55,607 nucleotides of DNA from Actinomycetes bacterium (GTDB lineage Bacteria; Actinomycetota; Acidimicrobiia; Acidimicrobiales; JAMCPL01), in NCBI GenBank assembly GCA_021841005.1, contig JAKBVZ010000027.1, positions 1-55,607 on the forward strand. Direction: 5' to 3'. Position 1 is the stretch's first letter. Each line of letters opens with the position of its first letter. Below, piece by piece: positions 17,303 through 26,496 of this stretch. Below the pieces are notes generated by a model. That model ran no database searches. It saw nothing but the letters and a program-made list of their open reading frames with translations, and was not told the DNA's origin. The position numbers and the translations under genes are program-made.

Positions 17303-19447
17303 CTACTGGGCCTCTTGCAACAATATTACAGGTTCCAGTAAGCACCGGCATCCCGCGTGTGCCGGTGGATACAGGTGGCCAGTCGGAAACTCCTGCCCAC
17401 CGCCCAGGGGATCGGAAAGCACGTTGTCCTCGCAGTCCGGGCACCCCTGCCCAGGTGGGGCTGATATCCATCTGAACGGGATATCCAGCTCCTGCCCCAT
17501 CACCACTTGCCCTAGGGAAAAAGCAGCTATCATCCGGTCTTCAACTGCCTGTTCCACCCGTGCTCCCCTACCTTCACGCCAAGCGGCCCCCACATGGCCC
17601 ACTAGGGACTCCACATCAGCAGTGGCGAGGTCTATACTTCCATCCTCTATACGCTTGCTCAGTGCATTCAAGATCGTACTGGATATTTCGCCGGCCAGAT
17701 CACGTAGATCCGCACCTGCACTTTCCATCAGCGTACGAACCTTACCGGCCTGCTCGTCTTTCCCGTGTTTCTCGTCTTTCCGGTCCTTCTCGTGTTCCTG
17801 GCCGACTTCGGCGGCGGCATCACTGTGGACACGCAGGACAGACAGCATTCCCTCCTTGACCGCACTCTCCACTCCCGTAATGCAAAGCATGGCCATACTG
17901 TCCAAGCGCTCTCCGGTAGAAGGAAGCATGGTATCGTTCCACTCCTTCTCCGTACGGATACGGTCAAGCAGCTCGTTCTGGTAATCCTGAAGCGTCCTCT
18001 TCAGCTTCCTGGAGAGGTTGTCCACCGCATCGTGCAGTGCATCATTGCGTGCCGTAAAGAGTGGATGATGATCCACGTCATTTTCTCCTCCCTCCCGCTC
18101 GCCATCCTGCCCTCCTCCCTGCACTTGGTCCTGCGTGGATGGCGGCTCGCCATCTAGCTCTTCCACTCGCTCCAATGTATCTCCTCCAGTACCCACCAAT
18201 CCCCCCTGCGCCGTACCTGGCTCTCCCTCCTGCTCGCCTGGAATACCTTCTTCTTGCTCGCCACCCGGTACTAAGTCCTCGTAACCGGCTGGAGCGCCGG
18301 CCGCCTGCTGATTGCTGGCCACGAGTAAAACCCCTTGTGCCGATCGTGTCGGCGTGCTACCACCTATTACGGCAGATGCTCGTGTAACCTCTCTTGCTGG
18401 CCGCCCTGCCCTGAGCCTTGCAAATATCTCGTCGACAAGCTGGATTCTCGAACCTTCGACCGCTGAGCCGAGATCGGAAATCTGATCGTCGGAGCCAGAA
18501 TCCGAGTCATCCCCACCTATAGGTGAATCGATGCCACCAGGCTCCTCATTGCCACCCACGACTACATCTTTACGGACAGCTTTCCCGGCCAAGCCACCTC
18601 GCGCCTGGACACCATCGGGCCCTCCTGTATGTACCTGGCCATTATCGCCAATATCAAGAGAGGGACCGGCTGGGGTATGCGCATCTTCATAGCCGGTATC
18701 AAGATCGTCCAGCACACCACTATCCGCAGGCAGAAGCTCTTCCGTGATTCTTTCTATGTCTCCCTTTGCGCGTAACACCAGATCCGCCATTCTCGACTTT
18801 GCCTCCTTGAGCCTGCCAATCTGGTCTTTCAATAAGGCGCGCTTAGTGGACATGTCGCCCAGTACCTTCGACCGGAGTTCCTGGGCCTCCTTGACCATCA
18901 TCCTGCATTCAGCTTTCGACTGCGAAATCATCGATTCACCCTCCAGCCGAGCACTTTCGAGCTTGGCCACGACCTCTTCGTTCGCCTGGTTCAACATGTC
19001 CGCACTGGCCGAATCAGCCTGACTTTTCTTGTCTGCAGCATACTGATCCGCCTGGTTGCGAATCCTCTCCGCCTCCTCGAGAGCCTGCTGCCTGGTACGC
19101 AGCGCATCGGACTCAGCCCTGGATATCACTTCACCTGCGGCATCGTGGGCACTGCGCAATACCTTGGCGGTCTCCTTACCAAGAGCTGTAGTCAGGGTCG
19201 CTTCGTCAATCTCCGGATTGGCCGCCCTGTGCTCGGCATCGGCCAGCGCCTCTCGCAACTCAGCCTCTCGCTCCAGCGTAGCTTCCAGCTCCCGGCCGAT
19301 CATTTCCAGAAAGGTACGTACTTCGGCGGGATCGTAGCCTTTTCTGGTGGTGGAAAATACCTTGCCGGATACCTCACCGGGATTGAATCTGGCCATCCGG
19401 TACGTTGCAGATATGCGTCTCTTTCCTTCTTCAGGTATATATGGCAT
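17303..19447 (-). CDS. DivIVA-domain coiled-coil protein with C-terminal Cys motif like phage minor head proteins
   Basis: Residues 20-60 (FNPGEVSGKVFSTTRKGYDP, AEVRTFLEMIGREL) are a DivIVA membrane-curvature domain. Residues 60-245 are a long coiled coil. An acidic, low-complexity linker (about 250-470) carries a short helix (LVDEIFARLRAGRP). A second helical region (about 480-640) contains KLKRTLQDYQNELLDRIR. The end (about 660-705) reads FRWISAPPGQGCPDCEDN, then FPTGHLYPPAHAGCRCLL, a C-x2-C...H-x4-C-x-C arrangement like that of Mu F/SPP1 gp7-type minor head proteins. DivIVA proteins organise poles and septa; the job of the C-terminal part is unknown. ATG 19396 (MARFNPGEV) is an alternative start; neither start has a strong ribosome site. 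Confidence 0.8.
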   Translation of the reverse strand: MPYIPEEGKRRISATYRMARFNPGEVSGKVFSTTRKGYDPAEVRTFLEMIGRELEATLEREAELREALADAEHRAANPEIDEATLTTALGKETAKVLRSAHDAAGEVISRAESDALRTRQQALEEAERIRNQADQYAADKKSQADSASADMLNQANEEVVAKLESARLEGESMISQSKAECRMMVKEAQELRSKVLGDMSTKRALLKDQIGRLKEAKSRMADLVLRAKGDIERITEELLPADSGVLDDLDTGYEDAHTPAGPSLDIGDNGQVHTGGPDGVQARGGLAGKAVRKDVVVGGNEEPGGIDSPIGGDDSDSGSDDQISDLGSAVEGSRIQLVDEIFARLRAGRPAREVTRASAVIGGSTPTRSAQGVLLVASNQQAAGAPAGYEDLVPGGEQEEGIPGEQEGEPGTAQGGLVGTGGDTLERVEELDGEPPSTQDQVQGGGQDGEREGGENDVDHHPLFTARNDALHDAVDNLSRKLKRTLQDYQNELLDRIRTEKEWNDTMLPSTGERLDSMAMLCITGVESAVKEGMLSVLRVHSDAAAEVGQEHEKDRKDEKHGKDEQAGKVRTLMESAGADLRDLAGEISSTILNALSKRIEDGSIDLATADVESLVGHVGAAWREGRGARVEQAVEDRMIAAFSLGQVVMGQELDIPFRWISAPPGQGCPDCEDNVLSDPLGGGQEFPTGHLYPPAHAGCRCLLEPVILLQEAQ

Positions 19448-19513
19448 ACGTAGAGCCTACGACTAATTAGCCACGCCCGCTACCTGATCATGCAAGTCCA
19501 TCAGATGGCAGCA

Positions 19514-20284
19514 CTATCTAGAAGCAAGCGGCATATCCCAGAGCGGGAACCACCGATCAAGGTCGGGCTCTATAGGGAGATCGTGGTCAATAAGCGCTTT
19601 TACCCGCATCTCCATCTCCGTATCCCGCCTTTCCTTGCCCACCGGCGCAAACGGATAAAAGCTACCCCGCTTAGCGAGATACACCAGGTAAAGAGGATGT
19701 CCTGAATCCGCAGGACTGAGAACCGGTACTGAACCATCAAGGTCCATATCAGCTTCGTCCCCGACATCCTTGTCCGAGTGAGCAAAGCTGAACAGCGAAC
19801 ACAGAAGCTGCTCTCCCCATCCGTTCTCGGAGATGGACGAGTGCACCATATGCACCCTGGTCACTATATCATCTATACCCCCGCCTTCCACTATTACCCA
19901 TTTGTAACCGTATGAATCTGCAGCTTGCTTGACCATGAGATCCGCCGAAGACGCTGCGCCGTATGTATTGTCCGGCACTTCCGACCCATCCTGATTGCCC
20001 GCACCGCCAGGAACACCCGGGTCAACAGGACCGCCCACGTCACCATGTGCGCCAGAACCAGCCTGGCCGGAACTATCCCCTGTCCGCAACAGTTGCTCCA
20101 CCTCGGTCAATATATGCTCAAAGGGCTGGCCTCCTGGAGGTTTGAAACAGACGCCCGCCTTGCCGGTGGGCATGATCCCAGCCGCCGTCTGCAATGTGAT
20201 GGATGCAGTAGGTAAAGAGAATAGCTCGTCGAGCTTCGGCTTCACCGGCTTGGTACGTCCAAGCAACGTATCCATGAACTTCAT
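19514..20284 (-). CDS. pspAB: PspA-associated protein PspAB
   Basis: The protein starts MKFMDTLLGRTKPVKPKLDE and contains SLPTASITLQTAAGIMPTG, SYGYKWVIVEG, LLCSLFSFA, KRGSFYPFAPVGKERRD and a final WFPLWDMPLAS. This is the conserved pattern of the PspAB family found next to PspA and HtpX. About 30 extra Gly/Ala-rich residues interrupt it near residue 80. Function is unknown beyond association with the phage-shock membrane-stress system. It is the last gene of the operon, 31 bp after htpX. I chose ATG 20284 because it matches the family start and GGAAG lies just upstream; the frame continues further upstream inside htpX, which is chance. Confidence 0.85.
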   Translation of the reverse strand: MKFMDTLLGRTKPVKPKLDELFSLPTASITLQTAAGIMPTGKAGVCFKPPGGQPFEHILTEVEQLLRTGDSSGQAGSGAHGDVGGPVDPGVPGGAGNQDGSEVPDNTYGAASSADLMVKQAADSYGYKWVIVEGGGIDDIVTRVHMVHSSISENGWGEQLLCSLFSFAHSDKDVGDEADMDLDGSVPVLSPADSGHPLYLVYLAKRGSFYPFAPVGKERRDTEMEMRVKALIDHDLPIEPDLDRWFPLWDMPLASR

Positions 20285-20315
20285 GGTGCTTCCAGCGTCC
20301 TGTGGCCTTGCCGAC

Positions 20316-21245
20316 TTATCCTCTATCCATCTCGGCTTCGAGCTTGTTGAGCTGGTCCAGCCGCTTCTGGAGTGTAGGATGCGTGGAGAACAGTGTAGAC
20401 ACGCTGAACCCCCTTGCCGATACAGGCGAGAAGAAGAAAGCGTTGAAATGCTCTGCAGACCGCAAGTCTCGTGTAGGTATACGGGCCGTCTCTCCTGATA
20501 CCTTGACGAGAGCTGATGCCAGAAGGGCAGGACGCCCAATAAGTATTGCACCGGAACGATCAGCGGCAAGTTCCCTGTAACGCGACAGCGCCATGGTAAG
20601 GATAAAACTTATTGCATAGATGATCATGGAGAATACCATGATGCCAAGCTCTATCATGACAATGTTCTGACCGTTCCGACCTCCCCTACCGCCTCCTGCG
20701 CCGAATCCTCCAAACAATCCCAGATAGAAAAATACCCTGGTCACCAGCCCTGCCAGTACGCCGAGAAAGCTGGCTATAGTCATCACCATTACATCCCTGT
20801 GAGCCACATGCGATATTTCATGAGCGAGCACAGCTTCGAGTTCAGGCTCGTCAAGACGCCGGAGTATTCCTCTGGTCGCGCATAACACCGCATGCTTCTG
20901 GTTCCGCCCCGTGGCAAACGCATTGGGTATATCTGTATCGGCTATCGCCACCTGTGGCTTCTTCATGTCGGCAAGCGCGCAGAGCCGATCCACCACTGCA
21001 TGGAGTTCGGGCGCCTGCTCGGGTGTCACCACATGCCCTCCCATGCCAAAGAGAGCGATCTTATCCGAGAAGAAAAACTGAGCGATGAAAAGCCCGCCTG
21101 CAATGACAATGATGAAGATGGACGAGATGCCCACTGCGAACAATACCCCGATGACCACCACGTAGAGAAGACCCAGGAAGAACGCGGTCAGCAGCATCCG
21201 TATGGTCAGCCCTCTATCGGCCGGTATACGACGCTCGATCGCCAT
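20316..21245 (-). CDS. htpX: Membrane zinc metalloprotease HtpX
   Basis: M48-family membrane protease that degrades damaged membrane proteins. Two hydrophobic segments open the protein (about 17-37 and 40-58). The zinc site is HEISHVAHRD with HExxH-type His residues, and the third ligand Glu lies in RYRELAADRSGA. Two more membrane segments lie between (about 150-200). Length, 309 residues, is usual. The ATG lies 2 bp after the pspAA stop, so translation is coupled. Operon context ties it to membrane-stress control. Confidence 0.93.
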   Translation of the reverse strand: MAIERRIPADRGLTIRMLLTAFFLGLLYVVVIGVLFAVGISSIFIIVIAGGLFIAQFFFSDKIALFGMGGHVVTPEQAPELHAVVDRLCALADMKKPQVAIADTDIPNAFATGRNQKHAVLCATRGILRRLDEPELEAVLAHEISHVAHRDVMVMTIASFLGVLAGLVTRVFFYLGLFGGFGAGGGRGGRNGQNIVMIELGIMVFSMIIYAISFILTMALSRYRELAADRSGAILIGRPALLASALVKVSGETARIPTRDLRSAEHFNAFFFSPVSARGFSVSTLFSTHPTLQKRLDQLNKLEAEMDRG

Positions 21246-21247
21246 GC

Positions 21248-21517
21248 CTAATCCATCTCCTCTTGCAGTAACTTTTGCGTCTCTTCCAGGCTATATCCGC
21301 TACCGGGCAACATGAGGTCCGACGGAAGCATCCGGTCAGAGGGTACCTCAGTTCCCACGGCCTTTACCTTATCAATGACCGCTTTCAGAGATTCTGCAAA
21401 GGCACTGGCATCACCTGAATCTATAGACGCTGAGAGATTGTCGTCCAGCGTCTCGATCTCCCTCATGGACGCTTCCGGTACATCCCACTGGCCCTCTTCG
21501 AGTATACGCACTATCAC
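21248..21517 (-). CDS. pspAA: PspA-associated protein PspAA
   Basis: An 89-residue soluble protein starting MIVRILEEGQWDVPE and containing LDDNLSASIDSGDASAFAES, then SDLMLPGSGYSLEETQKLL. This is the PspAA family pattern. Its ATG overlaps the pspA stop (ATGA, 21514-21517), and its stop lies 2 bp before htpX. It is thought to partner PspA in envelope stress; the biochemical role is unknown. Confidence 0.88.
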   Translation of the reverse strand: MIVRILEEGQWDVPEASMREIETLDDNLSASIDSGDASAFAESLKAVIDKVKAVGTEVPSDRMLPSDLMLPGSGYSLEETQKLLQEEMD

Positions 21518-22350
21518 GATTCACTCTCCGCAGGCTGGGCAGGCTGTACCACGACAGCGTCGTCCGGTTGGTCAGGACCAGCAGGTGTACCCTGGCTCGA
21601 ACTTGCAATGCTATCCGGAGACGGTACACTGGACGTCCCGATCTGGCCTGCCGGCGGTGGAGACACTTCAGCTTGGAGTTGCGCCAGAGCCGCCTCGATC
21701 TCCGCACTGCCGGAAGCCTTGTCCAGTTGCGCCTGGATGTCGTCGCTCTGTGTCGGATCCGAGAAGGCGCCTTCCGTAACCAGCTCATCCATCGCTCCTG
21801 CCCGTGCCTGCATGGACGTGATCTTGTCCTGTGCACGCTGCATCGCCAAGCCGGCATCTCCCATGGACTCCGATATACCCGAGGTGGCCTCATCTATATT
21901 GACCTGAGCCTGCGCTGCGGTGTAACTGGCCTTCAGTGTCTCCTTCTTCGTCCTGAACGATTCGACCGAAGCTTGCAATCGCTGCGAAGTGGTGAGAAGG
22001 GTCTGCTGCTGCTGGTCTATCTGCTCGTGCTGGGTCTGGAGGTCCGTGAGCTGCTGAGCAATTGCCGATCTTCGTGTCAAGGCTTCACGCGCCAGGTCCT
22101 CACGACCCTGCGTCAGTGCCTGCTTGGCCTGGCCTTGCAACTTATCGGCTTGAGCCTGGAGCTGGTTGGCCTGCAACTCTATGCGCTTTTTTGCGGTGGC
22201 AACATCTGCCAGCCCACGCCGAACCTTCTGTAGATTCTCCAGTTGTTTCTCGTAGGAGAGATCGAGAGTATCCCTGGGATCTTCAGCCTTGTCCAGCGCT
22301 TTGTTGGCTTTTGCCTGTATTATGCCTGAAAGGCGCTTCATCACACCCAT
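21514..22350 (-). CDS. pspA: Phage shock protein A (PspA/IM30 family)
   Basis: A membrane-remodelling ESCRT-III-like protein that protects the inner membrane under stress. Residues 1-25 (MGVMKRLSGIIQAKANKALD) form the amphipathic membrane-binding helix, followed by AEDPRDTLDLSYEKQLENLQ and a long coiled coil to about 220. The last 60 residues are a Pro/Ser/Ala-rich tail (GTSSVPSPDSIASSSQGTPA) that is longer than in the E. coli protein. First gene of the pspA-pspAA-htpX-pspAB operon. It is divergent from mca; the shared upstream region must hold the stress promoter. Confidence 0.92.
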   Translation of the reverse strand: MGVMKRLSGIIQAKANKALDKAEDPRDTLDLSYEKQLENLQKVRRGLADVATAKKRIELQANQLQAQADKLQGQAKQALTQGREDLAREALTRRSAIAQQLTDLQTQHEQIDQQQQTLLTTSQRLQASVESFRTKKETLKASYTAAQAQVNIDEATSGISESMGDAGLAMQRAQDKITSMQARAGAMDELVTEGAFSDPTQSDDIQAQLDKASGSAEIEAALAQLQAEVSPPPAGQIGTSSVPSPDSIASSSQGTPAGPDQPDDAVVVQPAQPAESES

Positions 22351-22761
22351 CTGTCATGTCCTCGCTTTTCTCATTGTACTTGCCCACATCTATTGTGACA
22401 CGTAACTCACCGTGAATGCAGTCAGCCTACCTCAATGTTGCCCCATCGTCCACAACGACCATCTCCATCGACTGGGAGCTGTCATGCCAAGCTGTCATAC
22501 CTCAATTTCATGGTGCCACATGCACGTAATAATTATAGACCAGCACATGCACGCACTGCTGGTCGCTGGCCAGACAACAACATCCGGCTGAATCTCTTAT
22601 ATACTCCTATGGACATGGACAGACCAGGACATCCACAGACCAGCCCCGGGCGGGCGGGCAATGGCGACGTACGCCCGGACGGTGCATCGGACGGTGCATC
22701 GGACGGTGCATCGGATAGCATGCCGCACCCCACGTCTGCCGGCCAGGAACGGAGATGTTTG
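22351..22761. promoter_or_regulatory. Divergent region between pspA and mca with a 12-bp triple repeat
   Basis: About 410 bp. At 22677-22712 the unit GGACGGTGCATC is repeated three times in tandem. The plus-strand frame of mca is open across this whole stretch and ATGs at 22609 and 22719 are in frame, so part of it may be an N-terminal extension (DGAS repeats). Promoters were not identified with confidence. Confidence 0.4.
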
Positions 22762-23772
22762 ATGGTCATCCATGCCCACCCTGACGACGAGTCATCCAAG
22801 GGATCGGCCACAGTGGCCCGTTACCATGACGAAGGTGTATACACCATTCTCGTATGCTGCACCGGTGGAGAGGAAGGCGATATACTGAATCCTGCTGCCA
22901 ATTCACCTGGCGTGAGGGAGAATATAGCGACAATACGCCATGACGAGTTGCACGATGCAGCGAGTATCATAGGCTATGACGAAGTGGTGCACCTTGGCTA
23001 CCGGGACTCCGGCATGCCTGATTCACCGGCAAACCGCCATCCGGAAGCATTCGCCAACGTTTCCTTGGAAGCTGTGGTTTCTAAGCTGGTGACCGAGATC
23101 AGGAGAACCCGCCCCCAGGTGATCATCACCTATCCGGATGAAAGGAACCACTATCCCCATCCCGACCATATCAGGGTCCATGATGCCTCACTGCCGGCAT
23201 TCGATGCCGCAGGCGACCCATCTCTCTATCCCGATGCCGGCAAGCCCTGGCAACCATCAAGATTGTTCTATGTCCTGTTCTCAGGAGGACGGATCCTCGA
23301 AATGCACGAGCAATTCCTGCTGGCAGGCAAGCAGTCTCCTTTCGACAAGAGGTGGCTGGAAAGAGCTGCGTCGTGGACCGCAAAGAAATCCATCATACGT
23401 ATAGATGTAACTGGCTATACCCACATCAGGCGCAAAGCACTCTTGGCCCATGCGACGCAAATCGACCCGCAATCTCCATTCTGGTTTGGCTTGCCGGACG
23501 ACGTGGTCGACAAGATCGCACCATACGATGAGTACGAGTTGGCGCGTTATGTCGATGGGACGGGCAAGATCATCATTGTCGATGACCACTCGGCGGAGGC
23601 GCAAGGCCGGAGCAACGCGACATCAGGAGCAGGTATTGCATCGACCGTAGGTAGTGCATCAGGAACAGGAACAGACGCCATGTCGGAGACTAGGGACACT
23701 GTTCAGGATGCAGTAGGAAGTGGAAGCCTAGCAGCCATCCTGGCCTCGGTACAGAACGACCTATTCGGCTGA
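22762..23772 (+). CDS. mca: Mycothiol S-conjugate amidase (PIG-L/LmbE deacetylase family)
   Basis: Cleaves mycothiol conjugates of toxins to mercapturic acids, a detoxification step in actinobacteria. The zinc site HAHPDDES is at residues 4-11 and the second His motif PHPDH near 133. The C-terminal mark FWFGLPDDVV...PYDEYELARY separates Mca from MshB. I chose ATG 22762 because GGAG lies 7 nt upstream and family members begin just before HAHPDDES; 22609 would add a repeat-rich extension. The tail after residue 270 (TGKIIIVDDHSAEAQ...) is Ser/Gly-rich and longer than usual. The last codons (ASVQNDLFG stop) are duplicated 70 bp downstream. Confidence 0.88.
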   Translation: MVIHAHPDDESSKGSATVARYHDEGVYTILVCCTGGEEGDILNPAANSPGVRENIATIRHDELHDAASIIGYDEVVHLGYRDSGMPDSPANRHPEAFANVSLEAVVSKLVTEIRRTRPQVIITYPDERNHYPHPDHIRVHDASLPAFDAAGDPSLYPDAGKPWQPSRLFYVLFSGGRILEMHEQFLLAGKQSPFDKRWLERAASWTAKKSIIRIDVTGYTHIRRKALLAHATQIDPQSPFWFGLPDDVVDKIAPYDEYELARYVDGTGKIIIVDDHSAEAQGRSNATSGAGIASTVGSASGTGTDAMSETRDTVQDAVGSGSLAAILASVQNDLFG

Positions 23773-23843
23773 CTCCCAACCCAGGTCCGCTGCGGCCACT
23801 ATGCCGCAGCCCGTCTCGGTACAGAACAACCTATTCGGCTGAC
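23745..23843. repeat. Duplicated 3' end of mca flanking a hairpin
   Basis: The 29 bp starting CTCGGTACAGAAC and ending with the stop region TTCGGCTGAC occur at 23745-23773 and again at 23815-23843 with one mismatch. Between them, 23789-23810 is a perfect hairpin (GCTGCGGC, loop CACTAT, GCCGCAGC). A close relative of that hairpin occurs at 28151-28172. Confidence 0.8.
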
Positions 23844-23953
23844 CGGCCGCGGGTACAAGTCCAGTTGGAAGGGCCGGGAGGATGCCAAGCCCAACCGTGG
23901 ATAGAGAAGGCATAGGAAGCAACAAGGAGTTCTGATCCGCCTTGCACGGGCGA

Positions 23954-24331
23954 TCAAAAGGCTTCCTCGATGACCTCTACAGACATGCCGCCATCCCTTG
24001 AAAGCACCACCGACGCAACATCAAAGCGTATCTCTCCATAGAACCTGCGGTCTGTATTCGCAGCAAGCCATTGTGATGCAAGCCTCCGGAGGCGCAACTG
24101 CTTCGACGGAGTGACCGCATCCTCGGGCGTACCGTACCCATCCTGTGTGCGAGTCTTCACCTCGCAAAAGACAAGCAGCCCATCCCTGCAAGCCACTATG
24201 TCTATCTCGCCAAAGGAGCATCTCCAATTGGTCGCCAGGATATCGTAACCACCGCGCCTGTAGCATAATGCCGCCCGTCGTTCACCCAGCCTGCCCAATG
24301 CATTCCGGTAGCCGGTACCCGCGGCACTCAT
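23954..24331 (-). CDS. yraN: YraN family (UPF0102) putative nuclease
   Basis: The protein carries the family pattern LGRLGERRAALCYRRGGYDIL, NWRC, GEIDIVACRDGLLVFCEVKTR. The Glu-Asp...Glu-x-Lys residues form the predicted PD-(D/E)xK nuclease core. The 125-residue length is normal. ATG 24331 overlaps the stop of the upstream epimerase gene (ATGA), which decides the start. Substrate is unknown; relatives are linked to DNA processing. Confidence 0.88.
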   Translation of the reverse strand: MSAAGTGYRNALGRLGERRAALCYRRGGYDILATNWRCSFGEIDIVACRDGLLVFCEVKTRTQDGYGTPEDAVTPSKQLRLRRLASQWLAANTDRRFYGEIRFDVASVVLSRDGGMSVEVIEEAF

Positions 24332-25257
24332 CCAGCGCTCCGTCGCCACTCTATTACATCCTGAAGTGTATCGCGCAACGCATATGCAGGGTTCCAACCT
24401 GTGGCGGCTTTCAGCTTACCGGGATCACCTCTCGATACAGGTATGTCGACCGGTCGTACAAGCGACAGATCCTGCGTGATATCGACTTTCGAGCCTGCCA
24501 GCTCAGCCATGAGCTTCGCCACGGAAGCCATGGAAACATCTTGTCCTGTACATACATTGTATGTCTCTCCAGGTTCCCCTTTCTCGATCAGCATCCTGTA
24601 CGCCCGGACCACATCACGCACGTCGGTGAAGTCACGCCTGCTGGAAAGATTACCGGCCACCACCGTTGCCTGGCCTGATCGCATCGCGTCCAGGATACGT
24701 TGTGCCAGCGCCGGCACGAAGAAGGACGAGGGCTGCCCAGGACCCACATGATTAAAGGGTCTCGCGGTAATCACCGGAACCCCGTGTGCCAGGTAGGCTT
24801 GAAGGCCCAGATATTCCACCGCCACCTTGCTCACCGCGTACGGTGTCACCGGGCGGGCTGGAAACGACTCCGCAAGCGGCAGGTCTTTCTCGGACACCTC
24901 TCCATACACCTCGGCGGAACTCAGCAGCAGCACCCTTGGTATCCGTGTGCATTTACGTGCCGCTTCCAGCACATTCAACGCGCCGATCGCATTTACCTCC
25001 AGCGCAGTCTGGGGTTGCTCCCATGAGAGACCGACATGGGTAAAACCTGCCAAGTGGTAAATCGCGTCCGGGCGGTAACCGGTAATTGCCGTGGAAACAC
25101 CCGCATAGTCTCTTACATCCACGCTCCTGTCCATCGGGTGGACATTGTCCCCCTGGCTCTCCAGGTACGGGACAAGCCAGCTGCCAACGAACCCGTGAGC
25201 ACCCGTCACCAGCGCTCTCACGGCTGACCACTCCGGTGCTCGCGCATCAGTACCCAT
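24328..25257 (-). CDS. NAD-dependent epimerase/dehydratase, GDP-6-deoxy-4-keto-mannose reductase-like
   Basis: An extended short-chain dehydrogenase. It has the nucleotide-binding motif GAHGFVG (about 19-25), YHLAGFTHVG, the catalytic pair YAVSK (about 140) with SSAEVYG, and the late marks RPFNHVGPGQ, RRDFTDVRDVVRAY, PGETYNVCTG and VRPVDIPV...GDPGKLKAATGW. These fit the GDP-4-keto-6-deoxy-D-mannose reductase (RMD) subgroup, making GDP-rhamnose or a related deoxyhexose. Exact substrate is inference. It sits in a run with two glycosyltransferases, 3 bp after one of them, pointing to surface glycan assembly. Confidence 0.82.
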   Translation of the reverse strand: MGTDARAPEWSAVRALVTGAHGFVGSWLVPYLESQGDNVHPMDRSVDVRDYAGVSTAITGYRPDAIYHLAGFTHVGLSWEQPQTALEVNAIGALNVLEAARKCTRIPRVLLLSSAEVYGEVSEKDLPLAESFPARPVTPYAVSKVAVEYLGLQAYLAHGVPVITARPFNHVGPGQPSSFFVPALAQRILDAMRSGQATVVAGNLSSRRDFTDVRDVVRAYRMLIEKGEPGETYNVCTGQDVSMASVAKLMAELAGSKVDITQDLSLVRPVDIPVSRGDPGKLKAATGWNPAYALRDTLQDVIEWRRSAG

Positions 25258-25260
25258 CTT

Positions 25261-26496
25261 TTACCCATGCTGATCCCGCCTGTGCCTACTCGTGGCATTT
25301 CCACTTGCACCGCCAGCTGCCTCCAACGCTAGGCGGTAGGCCTCCATATGCTTGCCAGCGCTACGCTGCCACGTCCAGCCTTGGGCGCTGTCAAGCCCGA
25401 TCCTTCGCCGCGACTCCCTCTCGCCATCATCGCCGAGCACGCTGCAAATAGTCGAAGCCAGCCTGCTCGCATACTCAGCCTGCGACATATCGCCACCGGA
25501 TTCCCCATCCACTATCCATGCAGCACCACCAGCCAGCTCTGCCGCCGGAACCTTTGAGGTGGTGACCAGCGGCGTGCCGCACGCAAGCGCCTCCAGGGCA
25601 GGCAGGCCAAAACCTTCCTCCAGTGCAGGATAAGCACAGAGAGAAGCCTTCCTCAGTATGGCAGGCAGCTGTCCATCGGAAACATAACCCGTCAATTTTA
25701 TCCTGGAAGGATCGACAGAACTGCCAAGGGAACCCATGACCGCATTCCTATCCCAACCTGTCCTGCCAGCAATGACCAGATCGAGATCAGGGTATTTCCT
25801 CGAAACGGTGTCAAACGCCCTCACAAGCACCGGGACCGACTTACGAGGTTCCAACGTCCCAAGGAAAAGGATATATGAACGTGAAATGCCGAGTTCCCGC
25901 AATACCTCATCGTCGTAACCGGCGCCCGGCTCCCTCGGGGTGAAGATGGAACCGTCTATACCGTGAGGAGCCACAACTACAGGGCACTTTACCGAGAAGT
26001 GTTCCTTCAGGTTGCTCGCCGTCCTGTCGCTCACACATACGATCGACGCAGCATCCCGCACCGCCCTCTCGATAGCCCTGCGGAAGAACGCCACCTTCAT
26101 GGGCTGGTGCCATTGAGGGTTCTCCACAAAAGTCAGGTCATGCACGGTAACGACCACCGGAACGGTCGCCTGGGATGGCATGGTGTAATGCGGACCATGA
26201 TGCACGTCCACATCCAGAGTGGCCAGCATCCTCCCCAATCTGATCTGCTCCCAGGCCAGCCTGACCGGTCTCGCCCTGGGAAACACCTCCTTTACCGCAG
26301 CACCCGGCGCAATCTCCTCCCAGCGCTTCGAGTCCCCCTTCCGGCATAGCAGCACCAGGTCTACGTCATCGCGGCACGACAGGGCATTTGCAATGCTCAG
26401 GACGTAGCGGCCTGCCCCTGTAGGCTGGGAGGGCACGGCACCAGCGTCAAGGGAAACCCTTATCTTACCGTTGAGGCGATCCTGCGTTGCGATCAT
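25261..26496 (-). CDS. Glycosyltransferase family 4 (GT-B fold), first of two
   Basis: Retaining-type sugar transferase. The N-domain has PTGAGRYVLSIANAL, HHGPHYTMP and VTVHDLTFVENP. The C-domain has ILFLGTLEPRKSVPVLVRAF, the nucleotide-sugar site AYPALEEGFGLPALEALACG (E-x7-E near residue 288) and TTSKVPAAELAGGAAW. Length, 411 residues, fits. The ATG overlaps the stop of the upstream glycosyltransferase (ATGA). Donor and acceptor are unknown; the adjacent RMD-like gene makes a deoxyhexose donor plausible. Confidence 0.9.
   Translation of the reverse strand: MIATQDRLNGKIRVSLDAGAVPSQPTGAGRYVLSIANALSCRDDVDLVLLCRKGDSKRWEEIAPGAAVKEVFPRARPVRLAWEQIRLGRMLATLDVDVHHGPHYTMPSQATVPVVVTVHDLTFVENPQWHQPMKVAFFRRAIERAVRDAASIVCVSDRTASNLKEHFSVKCPVVVAPHGIDGSIFTPREPGAGYDDEVLRELGISRSYILFLGTLEPRKSVPVLVRAFDTVSRKYPDLDLVIAGRTGWDRNAVMGSLGSSVDPSRIKLTGYVSDGQLPAILRKASLCAYPALEEGFGLPALEALACGTPLVTTSKVPAAELAGGAAWIVDGESGGDMSQAEYASRLASTICSVLGDDGERESRRRIGLDSAQGWTWQRSAGKHMEAYRLALEAAGGASGNATSRHRRDQHG

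Noticed and set aside
19514-20569. Longer version of pspAB starting inside htpX
   Set aside because: The extra residues overlap the conserved end of htpX and are Ser/Arg-rich noise; MKFMDTLLGR at 20284 is the family start.
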